Assembly (NCBI GenBank): GCA_902531455.1
Contig: CACAEM010000016.1
Span: forward strand, 1 to 11,812
Direction of reading: 5' to 3'
DNA from: an uncultured Pelagibacteraceae bacterium
Lineage (GTDB): Bacteria > Pseudomonadota > Alphaproteobacteria > Pelagibacterales > Pelagibacteraceae
Length of the DNA: 11,812 nucleotides
Both the position numbers and the translations under genes were made by a program. The notes under the pieces are model-generated. The model saw only the letters and a list, made by a program, of their open reading frames with translations. It searched no databases and was not told the DNA's origin. Below, one piece after another: positions 1 to 7,739 of this stretch. Positions within the stretch are counted from its first letter, which is position 1, and each line of letters starts with the position of its first letter.

Positions 1-1
1 T

Positions 2-1153
2 TGGTCTGTTTTAATTCAAGTATCTTTTGGGGCTTTAACAAAGCATGTGCTAATAGCTGTACCATTATTTATTTTTAGTGGGATGGCAATGCTTAAAGGT
101 GGAGCAGCACTTAGACTTGTAAGATTTGCAACGACTTTGGTTGGACATTGGCCTGGAGGTCTAGGTGTTGCAATGGTTATTGCGATGGGATTCTTTGCAG
201 CATTTTGTGGATCTATATTAGCCGCAATTACTGCAGTAGGAACAATCATGATGCCCAAAATGATTGAACAAGGTTACCCTACTCCGTTTGTTGTTGTTCT
301 TGCAGCATCTGCTGCACTTCTTGAAGCTTTAATACCTCCATCAAATGCCGCTATTTTATTTAGTGCACTGACATATGTTCCTGTCTCCAAAACATTTGCT
401 GCAGGTGTAATACCAGGAGTTATACTTTTAATTTTAATGGTTCTATTAGTTTTGTTTAAATGTAGACATATTAGAGCTGACAAAAAAGCTACATTTAAAG
501 AAAGATTAAGTTCTTTTATTGCAGCACTTCCAGCATTGATAACTCCAGTTATAATATTGGGTGGAATATATGCAGGTTTTTTAACTCCATCAGAGTCTGC
601 AGCTATCGCAGGAGTTTATGCAGTTACAATAGGATTTTTAATTTATAGAGAATTAACTTTTTCATCTTTACTAAGTTGCTTAAAAGATACGGCAATAATT
701 ACTGCTGTTATATTTTCTATCATTGCTACAGCAACTTTTTTAAGTGTGGTACTTACTTACACTCAAGCACCTCAGAAAATTATAACTTACTTCACAGATA
801 TGGGCGTAAGTGTGAATTTATTTTGGATAATGTTAGGAATTATTTGTTTAATTTTAGGAACCTTTATTGAAATAGTACCAGTATTTTATTTAACTGTTCC
901 AATATTTGCAGCATTAACACTATCTTTTGATCAAAGCTTACTCCATTTATACGTGGTTTTTGTAGCTTTTGCTGGAATAGGAATGATAACTCCACCAGTT
1001 TGTGTAGGCATATATACAGCTGCTGGCGTAATAAAAGAAAACCCTGCTAATGCATTTAAAGAAGTCCCATTATTTACAATAGTAGGAATAATTTATGGAA
1101 TATTAATGATATTATTTCCTGTATTTTCAACTTGGTTGCCAAGTCTTCTTTAA
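2..1153 (+). CDS. TRAP transporter large permease, DctM family (5' partial)
   Basis: This is the large, substrate-translocating membrane subunit of a tripartite ATP-independent periplasmic transporter, which imports organic anions using the ion gradient together with a binding protein and a small DctQ subunit. The frame is open to the window edge from position 2, giving 383 residues. Full DctM proteins are about 425-430, so roughly 45 N-terminal residues are missing, and the GTG at 47 is internal rather than a start. Family hallmarks are the LEALIPPSNAAI block, the GGIYAGFLTPSESAAIAGVY block in the middle, and GMITPPVCVGIYTAAG near the C-terminus, between many hydrophobic helices. The dctP and dctQ partners would lie upstream, outside the window. 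It converges on the next gene and overlaps its 3' end by 4 bp. The substrate is unknown; a sulfonate is possible because TRAP systems for isethionate and dihydroxypropanesulfonate are known and xsc/suyAB lie nearby, but a dicarboxylate or other acid is equally open. Confidence 0.93.
   Translation, partial: WSVLIQVSFGALTKHVLIAVPLFIFSGMAMLKGGAALRLVRFATTLVGHWPGGLGVAMVIAMGFFAAFCGSILAAITAVGTIMMPKMIEQGYPTPFVVVLAASAALLEALIPPSNAAILFSALTYVPVSKTFAAGVIPGVILLILMVLLVLFKCRHIRADKKATFKERLSSFIAALPALITPVIILGGIYAGFLTPSESAAIAGVYAVTIGFLIYRELTFSSLLSCLKDTAIITAVIFSIIATATFLSVVLTYTQAPQKIITYFTDMGVSVNLFWIMLGIICLILGTFIEIVPVFYLTVPIFAALTLSFDQSLLHLYVVFVAFAGIGMITPPVCVGIYTAAGVIKENPANAFKEVPLFTIVGIIYGILMILFPVFSTWLPSLL
1130..1151 (+). 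terminator. weak terminator-like hairpin at the end of the TRAP permease gene
   Basis: ACTTGG (1130-1135) and CCAAGT (1139-1144) form a perfect 6-bp inverted repeat around a 3-base loop, followed by CTTCTTT. It lies within the last codons of the permease, so it could act as a weak intrinsic terminator on the + strand. Read on the - strand it falls just past the stop of the convergent hydrolase gene but is not followed by a T-run. The U-tract is interrupted, so the call is tentative. Confidence 0.3.
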
Positions 1154-2103
1154 AACAGTTTTTCTAAATATCCAATTACTTCTTTACTTCTTGGATCTTC
1201 GATTGCAAAACATTTTGTTAATGCAATTCCATGGTAGTCACCTAATAATTTTTTCTTTTTGCAGTTTGTATCACTTAAATCAAAAAATTTGATATTTTCA
1301 AACTCTGTCAAAAAACTTAAAGTCTTTCTTGTGTCTGCCCAATCTTTATCATGAGTAAATAATATAACCTCACCTAATTGAGACCAATTAATAAGAGATT
1401 TTTTATAGTTTCTCCAATTTATCCAACCCTGGTCTGGATTTTTTGCTTTTGCAAATTTTCCAGAAAAACCTACATGAAGAGAAATCACCCCATTTATAAG
1501 TTCAGGAAAATTTGATTTTAATACAAAAGAACCATATGCACCCGCAGAATGTCCAGATAATACAATATTATTGAAACCTTTTTTTTTAAACTCATCAATT
1601 TTTAACTTCATTACTTTATGTTTTAGATTGTCTTTATGTTTATTAATTAAAAGAATTCCATTTTTATCTTTAAGATCTAATACGCTATTTACATCTTGAT
1701 TATTTTTATTGTACATTTCCCAAAATTTATCTTGGTCATTTTGAGTCCAGCCTTTTACACCAGAGCACAATTGATATGTTTTTATAGTTAAATCTTTTAT
1801 TTGAGTTCCATCTAATTGATATATTACGGGAGGTATTTTACTCCATGGTCTATTACAACCATTTAATTTTTGATTACCACCCCACTGACCATGGGTATAA
1901 ATTAAAATAATAGTTTTATCTTTGTCAATATTTTCATCCAAGTCATAAGGATTGCCTTTATTATCTACAAAGGAATTTAATTTGGAAACTTTTCTTAAAT
2001 CTTTTTCAAATCTTGTTTCAGAAGATGCACTTGTTATAATTAATAAAAAAAATAAAATTGTATAAAAGTAAATATTATTTGCTTTGTCTAATTTCTTTTT
2101 CAC
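1150..2103 (-). CDS. predicted exported alpha/beta-hydrolase-like protein
   Basis: The protein has 317 residues. An N-terminal signal peptide is visible: a Lys-rich start, a hydrophobic core at about 11-24, then small residues SASS before the mature domain. The mature part resembles a serine hydrolase. YTHGQWGG (69-76) looks like the oxyanion-hole HG segment, GHSAG (184-188) is a nucleophile elbow with Ser186, Asp252 or Asp254 is a candidate acid, and His291 in DYHGIAL is a candidate catalytic base. Four Cys (83, 113, 281, 298) lie in the exported part and could form two disulfides. The start is GTG at 2103, chosen because it gives a complete signal peptide; it overlaps the upstream 65-residue gene by 29 bp, suggesting translational coupling. 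Its 3' end overlaps the TRAP permease gene by 4 bp. The substrate is not recognisable; an esterase, peptidase or polyester-depolymerase role would all fit. The catalytic triad is inferred from motif spacing only. Confidence 0.75.
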   Translation of the reverse strand: MKKKLDKANNIYFYTILFFLLIITSASSETRFEKDLRKVSKLNSFVDNKGNPYDLDENIDKDKTIILIYTHGQWGGNQKLNGCNRPWSKIPPVIYQLDGTQIKDLTIKTYQLCSGVKGWTQNDQDKFWEMYNKNNQDVNSVLDLKDKNGILLINKHKDNLKHKVMKLKIDEFKKKGFNNIVLSGHSAGAYGSFVLKSNFPELINGVISLHVGFSGKFAKAKNPDQGWINWRNYKKSLINWSQLGEVILFTHDKDWADTRKTLSFLTEFENIKFFDLSDTNCKKKKLLGDYHGIALTKCFAIEDPRSKEVIGYLEKLF

Positions 2104-2272
2104 AGATTTTTCTTGCTTGTTCTGGTTCAGTTTCTTTCATTAGTTTACTTTTTGCAATAACACATGCTGATATAGATTTTTGAAGACTAAATTCCTCATA
2201 TTTTCCTACGCTAAAATAAAGAAAAATAATTGCTGCACCTAAGAACAAAAATAATTTATAGTTTTTATACAT
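2075..2272 (-). CDS. small membrane-anchored protein with two cysteines, function unknown
   Basis: The protein has 65 residues: a hydrophobic segment at about 7-21, then a charged tail carrying Cys37 and Cys57 in an ACVIAKSK...ARKICEKE arrangement that reads as one or two amphipathic helices. It is probably anchored by its N-terminus with the tail in the periplasm, where the two Cys could form a disulfide (inference). The ATG at 2272 shares one base with the desaturase stop (TAATG), and its own 3' end runs 29 bp into the hydrolase gene. Both overlaps on the same strand argue that it is a real coupled gene and not a chance open frame. I do not recognise the family. The layout suggests it is made together with the desaturase and the exported hydrolase. 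Confidence 0.65.
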   Translation of the reverse strand: MYKNYKLFLFLGAAIIFLYFSVGKYEEFSLQKSISACVIAKSKLMKETEPEQARKICEKEIRQSK

Positions 2273-3273
2273 TAAGAAGCTTGTTTCTCTGGTAAAGAAA
2301 TATCTAAATGGTAATCAGGTTCATCTCTTTGCTTTTTAAGTGCTGGTATTATTTCTTTATAGGTGTCAATCAATCCATTTTTAATTTCAGGTAACTGATC
2401 TTTTAAATGATAGTGTAATTTTTCTAAATTATAAGCTGGAACAGTTGGAAACATATGATGTACACAATGATACTCCATCTTCCAATACAAAAAGCTTAAA
2501 ATTGGATTTAATTTCATATCCCTAGCTGATAGTCTATGATCTTTTACATCTCTTGCTAAACCAGCGTGTTGAGTAAAGGCAACAAACTTGTGTAATCCTT
2601 TTCCATAATAATGAGGTAATAAAAGATATAACGCTGGTAACCATGAAGATATTAATAAGGACCATGCAATTATAGAAAACCATATACCAACATAAATTCT
2701 TGATATCAAAATAGCTCTTGGTCTTGCATTTTCAGGAATACTATCAATCATAACTTTAGTTTGTATGCCAAAAGCATGTTTTATGACTTCAAAAGCTATG
2801 CTTTTTTTGAAAAATAATAATTCACCAAAAGGAATTAAATTCATTATTAATTTTTTAGGAGTATCTTTTAAATTATTATCGTACTCAATTTCATGATCAT
2901 AAGGATTTTTTGTTGAATAAGTATTTCCATGGTGAACAAAATGTGTAAATCTCCATCGAGTGGGTTCAAAGTACGCCATGAAACATGAGATGTAATAAAA
3001 TATTTCATTTAAAAATTTAGTCTTGAACGCTGTTTTATGACCTGTTTCATGCCAAATTGGGTTACAAAAACAAAAGATATTTCCATAAACATAAAACCAA
3101 AATACTGACCACAAGGTACCCCAAGTTAAATATGCTAAATATCCAACAATGCTTAGTAAGCTGAAATAAACACTTACATGTATTAATCCTTTGATGTCAG
3201 ATTTTTTTGTGAGTTCTCTTAAGACTTCTTTATCAATATTTGGTCTGAACCACTTTTCTAATTTAACGTCCAT
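2272..3273 (-). CDS. membrane fatty acid desaturase family protein
   Basis: This is a di-iron integral membrane enzyme of the fatty acid desaturase family, which uses O2 and reducing power to introduce double bonds (or hydroxyls) into acyl chains at the membrane. All three histidine clusters are present: HETGH (75-79), HFVHH (111-115) and HCVHH (269-273), the last followed by MFPTVPAYNL, typical of the family. QHAGLARDVKDHR (235-247) is a further conserved-looking His-containing stretch. Hydrophobic segments lie at about 31-50, 55-70 and 192-220. The length of 333 residues is normal. The start ATG is fixed by an in-frame stop two codons upstream; no Shine-Dalgarno motif precedes it, but a small hairpin does. 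It follows xsc by 37 bp on the same strand and its stop overlaps the start of the 65-residue gene. The position of the double bond and the electron donor cannot be inferred; related hydroxylases are an alternative. Confidence 0.9.
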   Translation of the reverse strand: MDVKLEKWFRPNIDKEVLRELTKKSDIKGLIHVSVYFSLLSIVGYLAYLTWGTLWSVFWFYVYGNIFCFCNPIWHETGHKTAFKTKFLNEIFYYISCFMAYFEPTRWRFTHFVHHGNTYSTKNPYDHEIEYDNNLKDTPKKLIMNLIPFGELLFFKKSIAFEVIKHAFGIQTKVMIDSIPENARPRAILISRIYVGIWFSIIAWSLLISSWLPALYLLLPHYYGKGLHKFVAFTQHAGLARDVKDHRLSARDMKLNPILSFLYWKMEYHCVHHMFPTVPAYNLEKLHYHLKDQLPEIKNGLIDTYKEIIPALKKQRDEPDYHLDISLPEKQAS

Positions 3274-3281
3274 AAATTACA

Positions 3282-3300
3282 GTATGAGCAAGCATCATAC
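3282..3300 (-). promoter_or_regulatory. small hairpin between xsc and the desaturase gene
   Basis: GTATGA (3282-3287) and TCATAC (3295-3300) form a perfect 6-bp inverted repeat with a 7-base centre. In the - strand transcript the hairpin begins about 10 bases after the xsc stop and ends 8 bases before the desaturase ATG, where no Shine-Dalgarno motif is seen. There is no U-run after it, so it is a poor intrinsic terminator. It could be an RNA processing or stability element or affect initiation at the desaturase start. The role is inference. Confidence 0.3.
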
Positions 3301-3310
3301 ATATATTTAT

Positions 3311-5095
3311 TTAACCTACCAATGATTTTTGAGGCTTCATATCACCTTTTTCAATTCCTGCTACTTCCACTGGTTTCTTCATAGCATCTCTTCTAAATGG
3401 TTCACCTAATTCTTGGTTTAAAATTACCTCTATAAATGTTGTAATTCCTTTTTTTTGATCTTCGCACGATTGCTTAATTGCTTTGGTTGTTTCTTCCATT
3501 GTTTTAACAGCAACACCTTTTAAACCACAAGCGTTAGCAACTTTGGCATAGCTAAGTTCAGGATCTAATTCTGTTCCAATAAAATTATCATCAAACCATA
3601 AAATAGAGTTTCTCTTTTCCGCTCCCCATTGGTAATTTCTAAATATTACCATTGTAATTGCAGGCCATTCTTCCCTTGCACAGGAACTCATTTCATTCAT
3701 ACTTATTCCAAAAGCACCGTCACCTGCAAAACCAATTACTGGTGTATCTGGACATCCTATTTTTGCTCCAAGTATAGATGGAAAACCATAACCGCAGGGT
3801 CCAAATAAACCTGGTGCTAAATATTTTCTTGGTTTTTCAAAAGTTGGATATGCATTACCAATCGCACAATTATTTCCAATATCACTAGATATAATTACAT
3901 CATCTGGCATTCCAGCCTGTATTGCTCTCCAGGCTTGTCTTGGTGACATTCTATCAGAATCTCTTTCTCTAGCTTCTTTATTCCAAACTGTTCCTGGATC
4001 ATCATCTTCATGATCTAAACTGGTAAGAGTTTGAAGCCATGCAGATTTTGTTTGATGAATTAAATTTTTTCTCTCATCTCTTCCATTATCGCCAGCTGTT
4101 GGTAAAAGTTTTTCTAAGATCTGTTTTGAAACCATCTTAGCATCTCCACAAATACCTACTGTTACTTTTTTTGTAAGTCCAATTCTGTCTGGATTCATGT
4201 CTACTTGAATAATAGTTGCATCTTTTGGCCAATAATCGATTCCATATCCAGGTAAAGTTGAAAAAGGATTTAATCTTGTTCCCAATGCTAAAACTACATC
4301 TGCTTTTGAAATTAATTCCATACCAGCTTTAGATCCATTGTATCCTAATGGTCCAACTGCCAAAGGATGACTTCCTGGAAAACTATCATTATGTTGATAC
4401 CCATTGCATACTGGAGCATCTAATTTCTCAGCTAACTTTTTACATTCATCAATTGCATTACCAATTACTACACCTGCTCCGGATAATATAACTGGGAATT
4501 TAGCATCAGATAAAAGCTTTGCAGCCTTTTCAATTGCCTCTTTTCCTCCACCTTGTCTTTCAAATCTTACAATTGGTGGTAATTCAATATCTATTATTTG
4601 TGTCCAATAATCTCTTGGTACATTTATTTGTGCTGGTGCTGATCCCCTAAATGCTTTTTCAATCACTCTATTTAATACTTCTGCCATCCTCGAAGGATCT
4701 CTCACTTCTTCCTGATAACAAACCATATCTTTAAATAAATTCATCTGTTCTACTTCTTGAAAACCACCTTGACCCATAGTTTTATTTGCTGCTTGAGGAG
4801 TAACTAATAATAATGGTGTATGGTTCCAATAAGCTGTTTTAATTGGTGTAACTAATCCGGTTATTCCTGGCCCATTCTGAGCAATAACCATTGACATTTT
4901 TCCAGTTGCTCTTGTGTATCCATCAGCAATTAAACCACCGTTAGTCTCATGAGCAACATCCCAAAAAGTAATTCCTGCTTTAGGAAACAAATCAGATATT
5001 GCCATAAAAGCAGATCCTATTATTCCAAACGAGTGCTCAATTCCATGCATTTGAAGAACTTTTATAAACGCTTCTTCAGTTGTCATTTTAGTCAT
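3311..5095 (-). CDS. xsc: sulfoacetaldehyde acetyltransferase (EC 2.3.3.15)
   Basis: Xsc is a cytoplasmic thiamine-diphosphate enzyme that converts sulfoacetaldehyde plus phosphate into acetyl phosphate and sulfite, the desulfonation step shared by taurine, isethionate and sulfopyruvate degradation. The 594-residue length is normal for the family. The N-terminus (MTTEEAFIKVLQMHGIEHSFGIIGS) and the blocks FWDVAHETNGG, AQNGPGITG and TPQAANKTMGQGGFQEVEQM are characteristic of Xsc rather than acetolactate synthase. Glu50 of the HE pair should be the ThDP-activating residue, and GDG (458-460) to Asn487 forms the ThDP/Mg motif. The start at 5095 is supported by a GAAAGG Shine-Dalgarno seven bases upstream; Met4 is an alternative. 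It is transcribed divergently from suyAB across 90 bp. Acetyl phosphate would need phosphotransacetylase, not seen here. Sulfite released can go to AprBA or the TauE-like exporter encoded nearby. Confidence 0.96.
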   Translation of the reverse strand: MTKMTTEEAFIKVLQMHGIEHSFGIIGSAFMAISDLFPKAGITFWDVAHETNGGLIADGYTRATGKMSMVIAQNGPGITGLVTPIKTAYWNHTPLLLVTPQAANKTMGQGGFQEVEQMNLFKDMVCYQEEVRDPSRMAEVLNRVIEKAFRGSAPAQINVPRDYWTQIIDIELPPIVRFERQGGGKEAIEKAAKLLSDAKFPVILSGAGVVIGNAIDECKKLAEKLDAPVCNGYQHNDSFPGSHPLAVGPLGYNGSKAGMELISKADVVLALGTRLNPFSTLPGYGIDYWPKDATIIQVDMNPDRIGLTKKVTVGICGDAKMVSKQILEKLLPTAGDNGRDERKNLIHQTKSAWLQTLTSLDHEDDDPGTVWNKEARERDSDRMSPRQAWRAIQAGMPDDVIISSDIGNNCAIGNAYPTFEKPRKYLAPGLFGPCGYGFPSILGAKIGCPDTPVIGFAGDGAFGISMNEMSSCAREEWPAITMVIFRNYQWGAEKRNSILWFDDNFIGTELDPELSYAKVANACGLKGVAVKTMEETTKAIKQSCEDQKKGITTFIEVILNQELGEPFRRDAMKKPVEVAGIEKGDMKPQKSLVG

Positions 5096-5102
5096 GGTTC
5101 AG

Positions 5103-5108
5103 CCTTTC
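5103..5108 (-). promoter_or_regulatory. ribosome-binding site of xsc
   Basis: GAAAGG on the - strand, with a 7-base spacer to the ATG at 5095. It supports this ATG over the in-frame Met three codons downstream. Confidence 0.6.
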
Positions 5109-5124
5109 TAATTCTTTTTTTTAA

Positions 5125-5152
5125 TTGTCAAAGTGATTGATTAATATATAAG
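5125..5152 (+). promoter_or_regulatory. candidate sigma70-type promoter of suyAB
   Basis: TTGTCA (5125-5130) and TATAAG (5147-5152) are separated by 16 bases and would start transcription near 5159, leaving a leader of about 27 bases before the suyA ATG. Both hexamers are close to the bacterial consensus, but the region is very AT-rich, so chance matches are common. It shares its sequence with the candidate xsc promoter on the other strand. Confidence 0.35.
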
Positions 5153-5168
5153 ATTGAGCGAATTTCAA
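5141..5168 (-). promoter_or_regulatory. candidate promoter of xsc, overlapping the suyAB promoter
   Basis: On the - strand TTGAAA (5168-5163) and TATTAA (5146-5141) are 16 bases apart, giving a start near 5134 and a leader of about 40 bases containing the GAAAGG ribosome site. A perfect TTGACA also exists at 5131-5126 but has no good -10 at proper distance. Assignment is tentative in such AT-rich DNA. Confidence 0.25.
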
Positions 5169-5185
5169 ATAAAGAAATCGTCACA

Positions 5186-5473
5186 ATGTCAGATACTGAT
5201 ATAATAATACATGAAGAAAAAGACAACGTTGGGGTAGTTGTTATTGAAAAAATAACCCCTGATATGGATTGCAATTGCTGGATAATGGAAAATGACAAGT
5301 CTATTTCTATTCAATCAAAAGATGAAATACCTTTGGGTCATAAGATTGCAATGGCAGATCTAAATGAAGGTGATACTATTTTGAAATATGGTCATGATAT
5401 TGGAAAAGTAGTTAAAAATATTAAAAAAGGCGAACATGTGCATGTTCATAATGTAAAAACAAAAAAGTGGTAA
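5186..5473 (+). CDS. suyA: (R)-sulfolactate sulfo-lyase, small subunit (UxaA N-terminal / SAF domain)
   Basis: SuyA is the small subunit of 3-sulfolactate sulfo-lyase (EC 4.4.1.24), which cleaves sulfolactate to pyruvate and sulfite in the cytoplasm. The 95-residue protein is a single SAF-type domain as found at the N-terminus of altronate dehydratase: IPLGHKIA (48-55), KYGHDIGK (67-74) and the HVHVHN signature (84-89). It sits 3 bp ahead of suyB, so the two are co-translated. No strong Shine-Dalgarno is visible before the ATG. The sulfolactate assignment rests on the split small/large architecture and on the neighbours xsc, tauE-like and apr; by domain alone it could be a subunit of another UxaA-type sugar-acid dehydratase. 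Confidence 0.87.
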   Translation: MSDTDIIIHEEKDNVGVVVIEKITPDMDCNCWIMENDKSISIQSKDEIPLGHKIAMADLNEGDTILKYGHDIGKVVKNIKKGEHVHVHNVKTKKW

Positions 5474-5476
5474 TCA

Positions 5477-6643
5477 ATGGAAATTCCAAAAAGTTTTTTA
5501 GGATATAAAAGAGAAAATGGTCGTGCTGGAACACGTAATCACGTTATTATTCTTCCTGTGGACGATATTTCAAATGCATGTGCAGAAGCCGTAGCAAATA
5601 ACATTAAAGGTACAATAGCACTACCTCACTCTTATGGACGGCTTCAATTTGGTGCAGACTTAGAGCTTCATTTTAGAACAATGATTGGAACAGGGAAGAA
5701 TCCAAATGTTGCTGCCGTTGTAGTTGTAGGTATTGAACCTAAATGGACAAAAAGAATAGTAGATGCAATAGCCACTACCGGAAAACCAGTTGAAGGATTT
5801 AGTATAGAAGGCGTTGGAGATATAGATACTATTGCAAAAGTTTCAAAAAAAGCACAGGAGTTTTCAATGTGGGCATCAGAAAAACAAAGAGAGGAGTGTC
5901 CCATGAGTGATTTATGGATTTCCGTAAAATGTGGTGAATCTGATACAACATCAGGATTAGCATCAAATCCAACAGTTGGAAATCTAATGGATAAATTGGA
6001 ACCTTTAGGTGTTCACTTATGTTTTGGTGAAACTTCAGAACTTACAGGTGCTGAAACAGTTTGTGAAAAAAGAGGTAAGACGCCTGAAGCTCAAGAAAAG
6101 TTTAAAAAGACATGGAATGATTATAATGATTTCATTCTTAAAGAAGCAACAGATGATTTATCAGAAAGCCAACCTACTGCAGGAAATATTGCAGGAGGGT
6201 TAACTACCATTGAAGAAAAAGCGTTTGGTAATTTTCAGAAAATTGGAGGATGTCAATTTATTGATGTTCTAGAACCAGCTGAGGAGCCAACAAAAGGTGC
6301 AGGATTGTATTTTATGGATACATCTTCAGCTGCAGCTGAATGCGTTACTTTGCAAGCTGCAGGTGGATTTAACATTCATCTATTTCCAACAGGACAGGGT
6401 AATATCATAGGAAATCCTATTGAACCTGTAATTAAATTAACTGCAAATCCTCTTACCGCGAAAACAATGAGCGAACATATTGATGTTGATGTTTCAAAAA
6501 TATTATCTAGAGAAATGAATTTAAGTCAAGCTGGGGATGAGTTAATTAAATCAACTTTAAGAGTTGCAAATGGAAGATTAACTTGCGCTGAAGCTCTAGG
6601 TCATAAAGAGTTTGTTATGACAAAATTATATAGAAGCGCTTAA
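5477..6643 (+). CDS. suyB: (R)-sulfolactate sulfo-lyase, large subunit
   Basis: The large subunit of the same lyase, 388 residues, is a UxaA/altronate-dehydratase C-terminal-type protein. [14 protein letters not shown] (9-22) is the family N-terminal motif. CPMSDLW (141-147) and [15 protein letters not shown] (151-165) carry the conserved Cys and Gly-Ser-Asp residues expected for metal (iron) binding and catalysis in the family. [12 protein letters not shown] in the C-terminal third is also family-like. The length matches sulfolactate lyase large subunits. It starts 3 bp after suyA and ends directly against the stop of the convergent TauE/SafE-type gene, with no bases in between. Product pyruvate enters central metabolism; the sulfite needs removal by the adjacent genes. 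The exact substrate is inferred from context; a sugar-acid dehydratase is the main alternative. Confidence 0.87.
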   Translation: MEIPKSFLGYKRENGRAGTRNHVIILPVDDISNACAEAVANNIKGTIALPHSYGRLQFGADLELHFRTMIGTGKNPNVAAVVVVGIEPKWTKRIVDAIATTGKPVEGFSIEGVGDIDTIAKVSKKAQEFSMWASEKQREECPMSDLWISVKCGESDTTSGLASNPTVGNLMDKLEPLGVHLCFGETSELTGAETVCEKRGKTPEAQEKFKKTWNDYNDFILKEATDDLSESQPTAGNIAGGLTTIEEKAFGNFQKIGGCQFIDVLEPAEEPTKGAGLYFMDTSSAAAECVTLQAAGGFNIHLFPTGQGNIIGNPIEPVIKLTANPLTAKTMSEHIDVDVSKILSREMNLSQAGDELIKSTLRVANGRLTCAEALGHKEFVMTKLYRSA

Positions 6644-7729
6644 TTATTTTTTTAATTTAGCTAGTCTTTTATCGTCCCAATTAGAGTAAATTCTTCTAAT
6701 CATTGCAGCCCCAACTCCGAGTACTACTGCGAGAAGTACTGAGGTTAGACCATAAAACACCGGCATATCTTTAGAAAAGTTTAATATAAATTCACTTAAT
6801 GTTCCTAAATTATTATTGCCATCAATAAAAGTGTTTATTGTCTTTTCATCTTTAATAAAAGTATCATAAGCAATTGCTATACCAACTAATAATAATAATA
6901 TTGCTAAAATAGTTTTAAATTCTGAGCTATCAATTTTTTCTCCGATTTTTTGTCCAAATTGTACACCGATTATCGAACCTAAAATTAATACTGTAACTAA
7001 AATTAAATCTATAGTTCCATAATTTAAAGCATGTAAGATTGTTACAATCGCACTTATAAATATAGTTACAAAAAGGGAAGTTCCTGGAATTAACCTTGTT
7101 GGCATTCCAATAATATAGATCATTGCTGGGACTAAAATAAAAGCACCACCTATCCCCATTATTGCGGCAATGAAACCAACTATCAAGCCAATTATTATTG
7201 GAGTAAACACACTTTCATAAAGTTGAGACTTTTTAAAACGCATTCTTAAAGGCAGTCCATGTATCCAATAATGTTTATGTAATTTTTTTCTCTCAGTAAT
7301 TTTTTTTCTTGCTTTATCAATTTCTGACACACCTTGAATAAGCATAAAGGTTCCTAAAATTGCAAGGATGTACATATAGGCTAAAGAAATGACTACATTA
7401 ATTTTACCAATATCTTTGAAATATGAAAAAGTTATAATTCCAAGTATGGTTCCGACAGTTCCTCCAATGACAATCATTAGTCCCATTTTGTAATCAAGTG
7501 TTCCTTTAAGATAATGAGTTGTAGATCCAGAGACTGAAGTTCCTAAAATATTACTAGCTTCATTAGGAACAGCATAGATAGGAGGTACGCCTAAAAAAAT
7601 TAAAAAAGGTGTCATCAAAAATCCGCCACCAACTCCAAACAAGCCAGATAGAATTCCTACGACTAAACTAAGACCAAAAATGAAAAGTAAATTTATTTCG
7701 ACTTGCGCGATTGGAAGAATATATTCCAT
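6644..7729 (-). CDS. TauE/SafE (TSUP) family anion exporter, probably sulfite or sulfate
   Basis: This inner-membrane protein of the TauE/SafE family is the kind often linked to sulfonate degradation, where it exports sulfite, sulfate or a sulfonate. The 361 residues show the internal duplication of the family: GLFGVGGGFLMTPFL (30-44) in the first half and IMGIGGAFILVPAMI (190-204) in the second, each followed by more helices. A charged cytoplasmic-looking loop (137-170) separates the halves. It is longer than most members, with an extra polar stretch (290-322) and one more hydrophobic segment (about 326-343) ending in a basic tail. AGAGGA-like ribosome site (AGAGGA) lies in a palindrome just upstream. 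It is last in the apr strand and convergent with suyB. The transported ion is inferred from context. Confidence 0.87.
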   Translation of the reverse strand: MEYILPIAQVEINLLFIFGLSLVVGILSGLFGVGGGFLMTPFLIFLGVPPIYAVPNEASNILGTSVSGSTTHYLKGTLDYKMGLMIVIGGTVGTILGIITFSYFKDIGKINVVISLAYMYILAILGTFMLIQGVSEIDKARKKITERKKLHKHYWIHGLPLRMRFKKSQLYESVFTPIIIGLIVGFIAAIMGIGGAFILVPAMIYIIGMPTRLIPGTSLFVTIFISAIVTILHALNYGTIDLILVTVLILGSIIGVQFGQKIGEKIDSSEFKTILAILLLLVGIAIAYDTFIKDEKTINTFIDGNNNLGTLSEFILNFSKDMPVFYGLTSVLLAVVLGVGAAMIRRIYSNWDDKRLAKLKK

Positions 7730-7739
7730 TTAAAGTAAT

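Noticed and set aside
4404..4610. Open frame on the + strand opposite xsc
   Set aside because: Antisense shadow of conserved Xsc coding sequence, with no ribosome site or recognisable motif.
5668..5904. Open frame on the - strand opposite suyB
   Set aside because: Antisense shadow of suyB coding sequence; no support of its own.
6642..6657. AATTA / TAATT repeat with a T-run at the suyB/exporter junction as a terminator
   Set aside because: Only a 5-bp A-T stem whose loop is the T-run itself; not a credible intrinsic terminator.
6885..6903. AAT-type triplet repeat inside the exporter gene
   Set aside because: A short low-complexity run encoding Leu-rich residues in a membrane segment; ordinary for AT-rich DNA.
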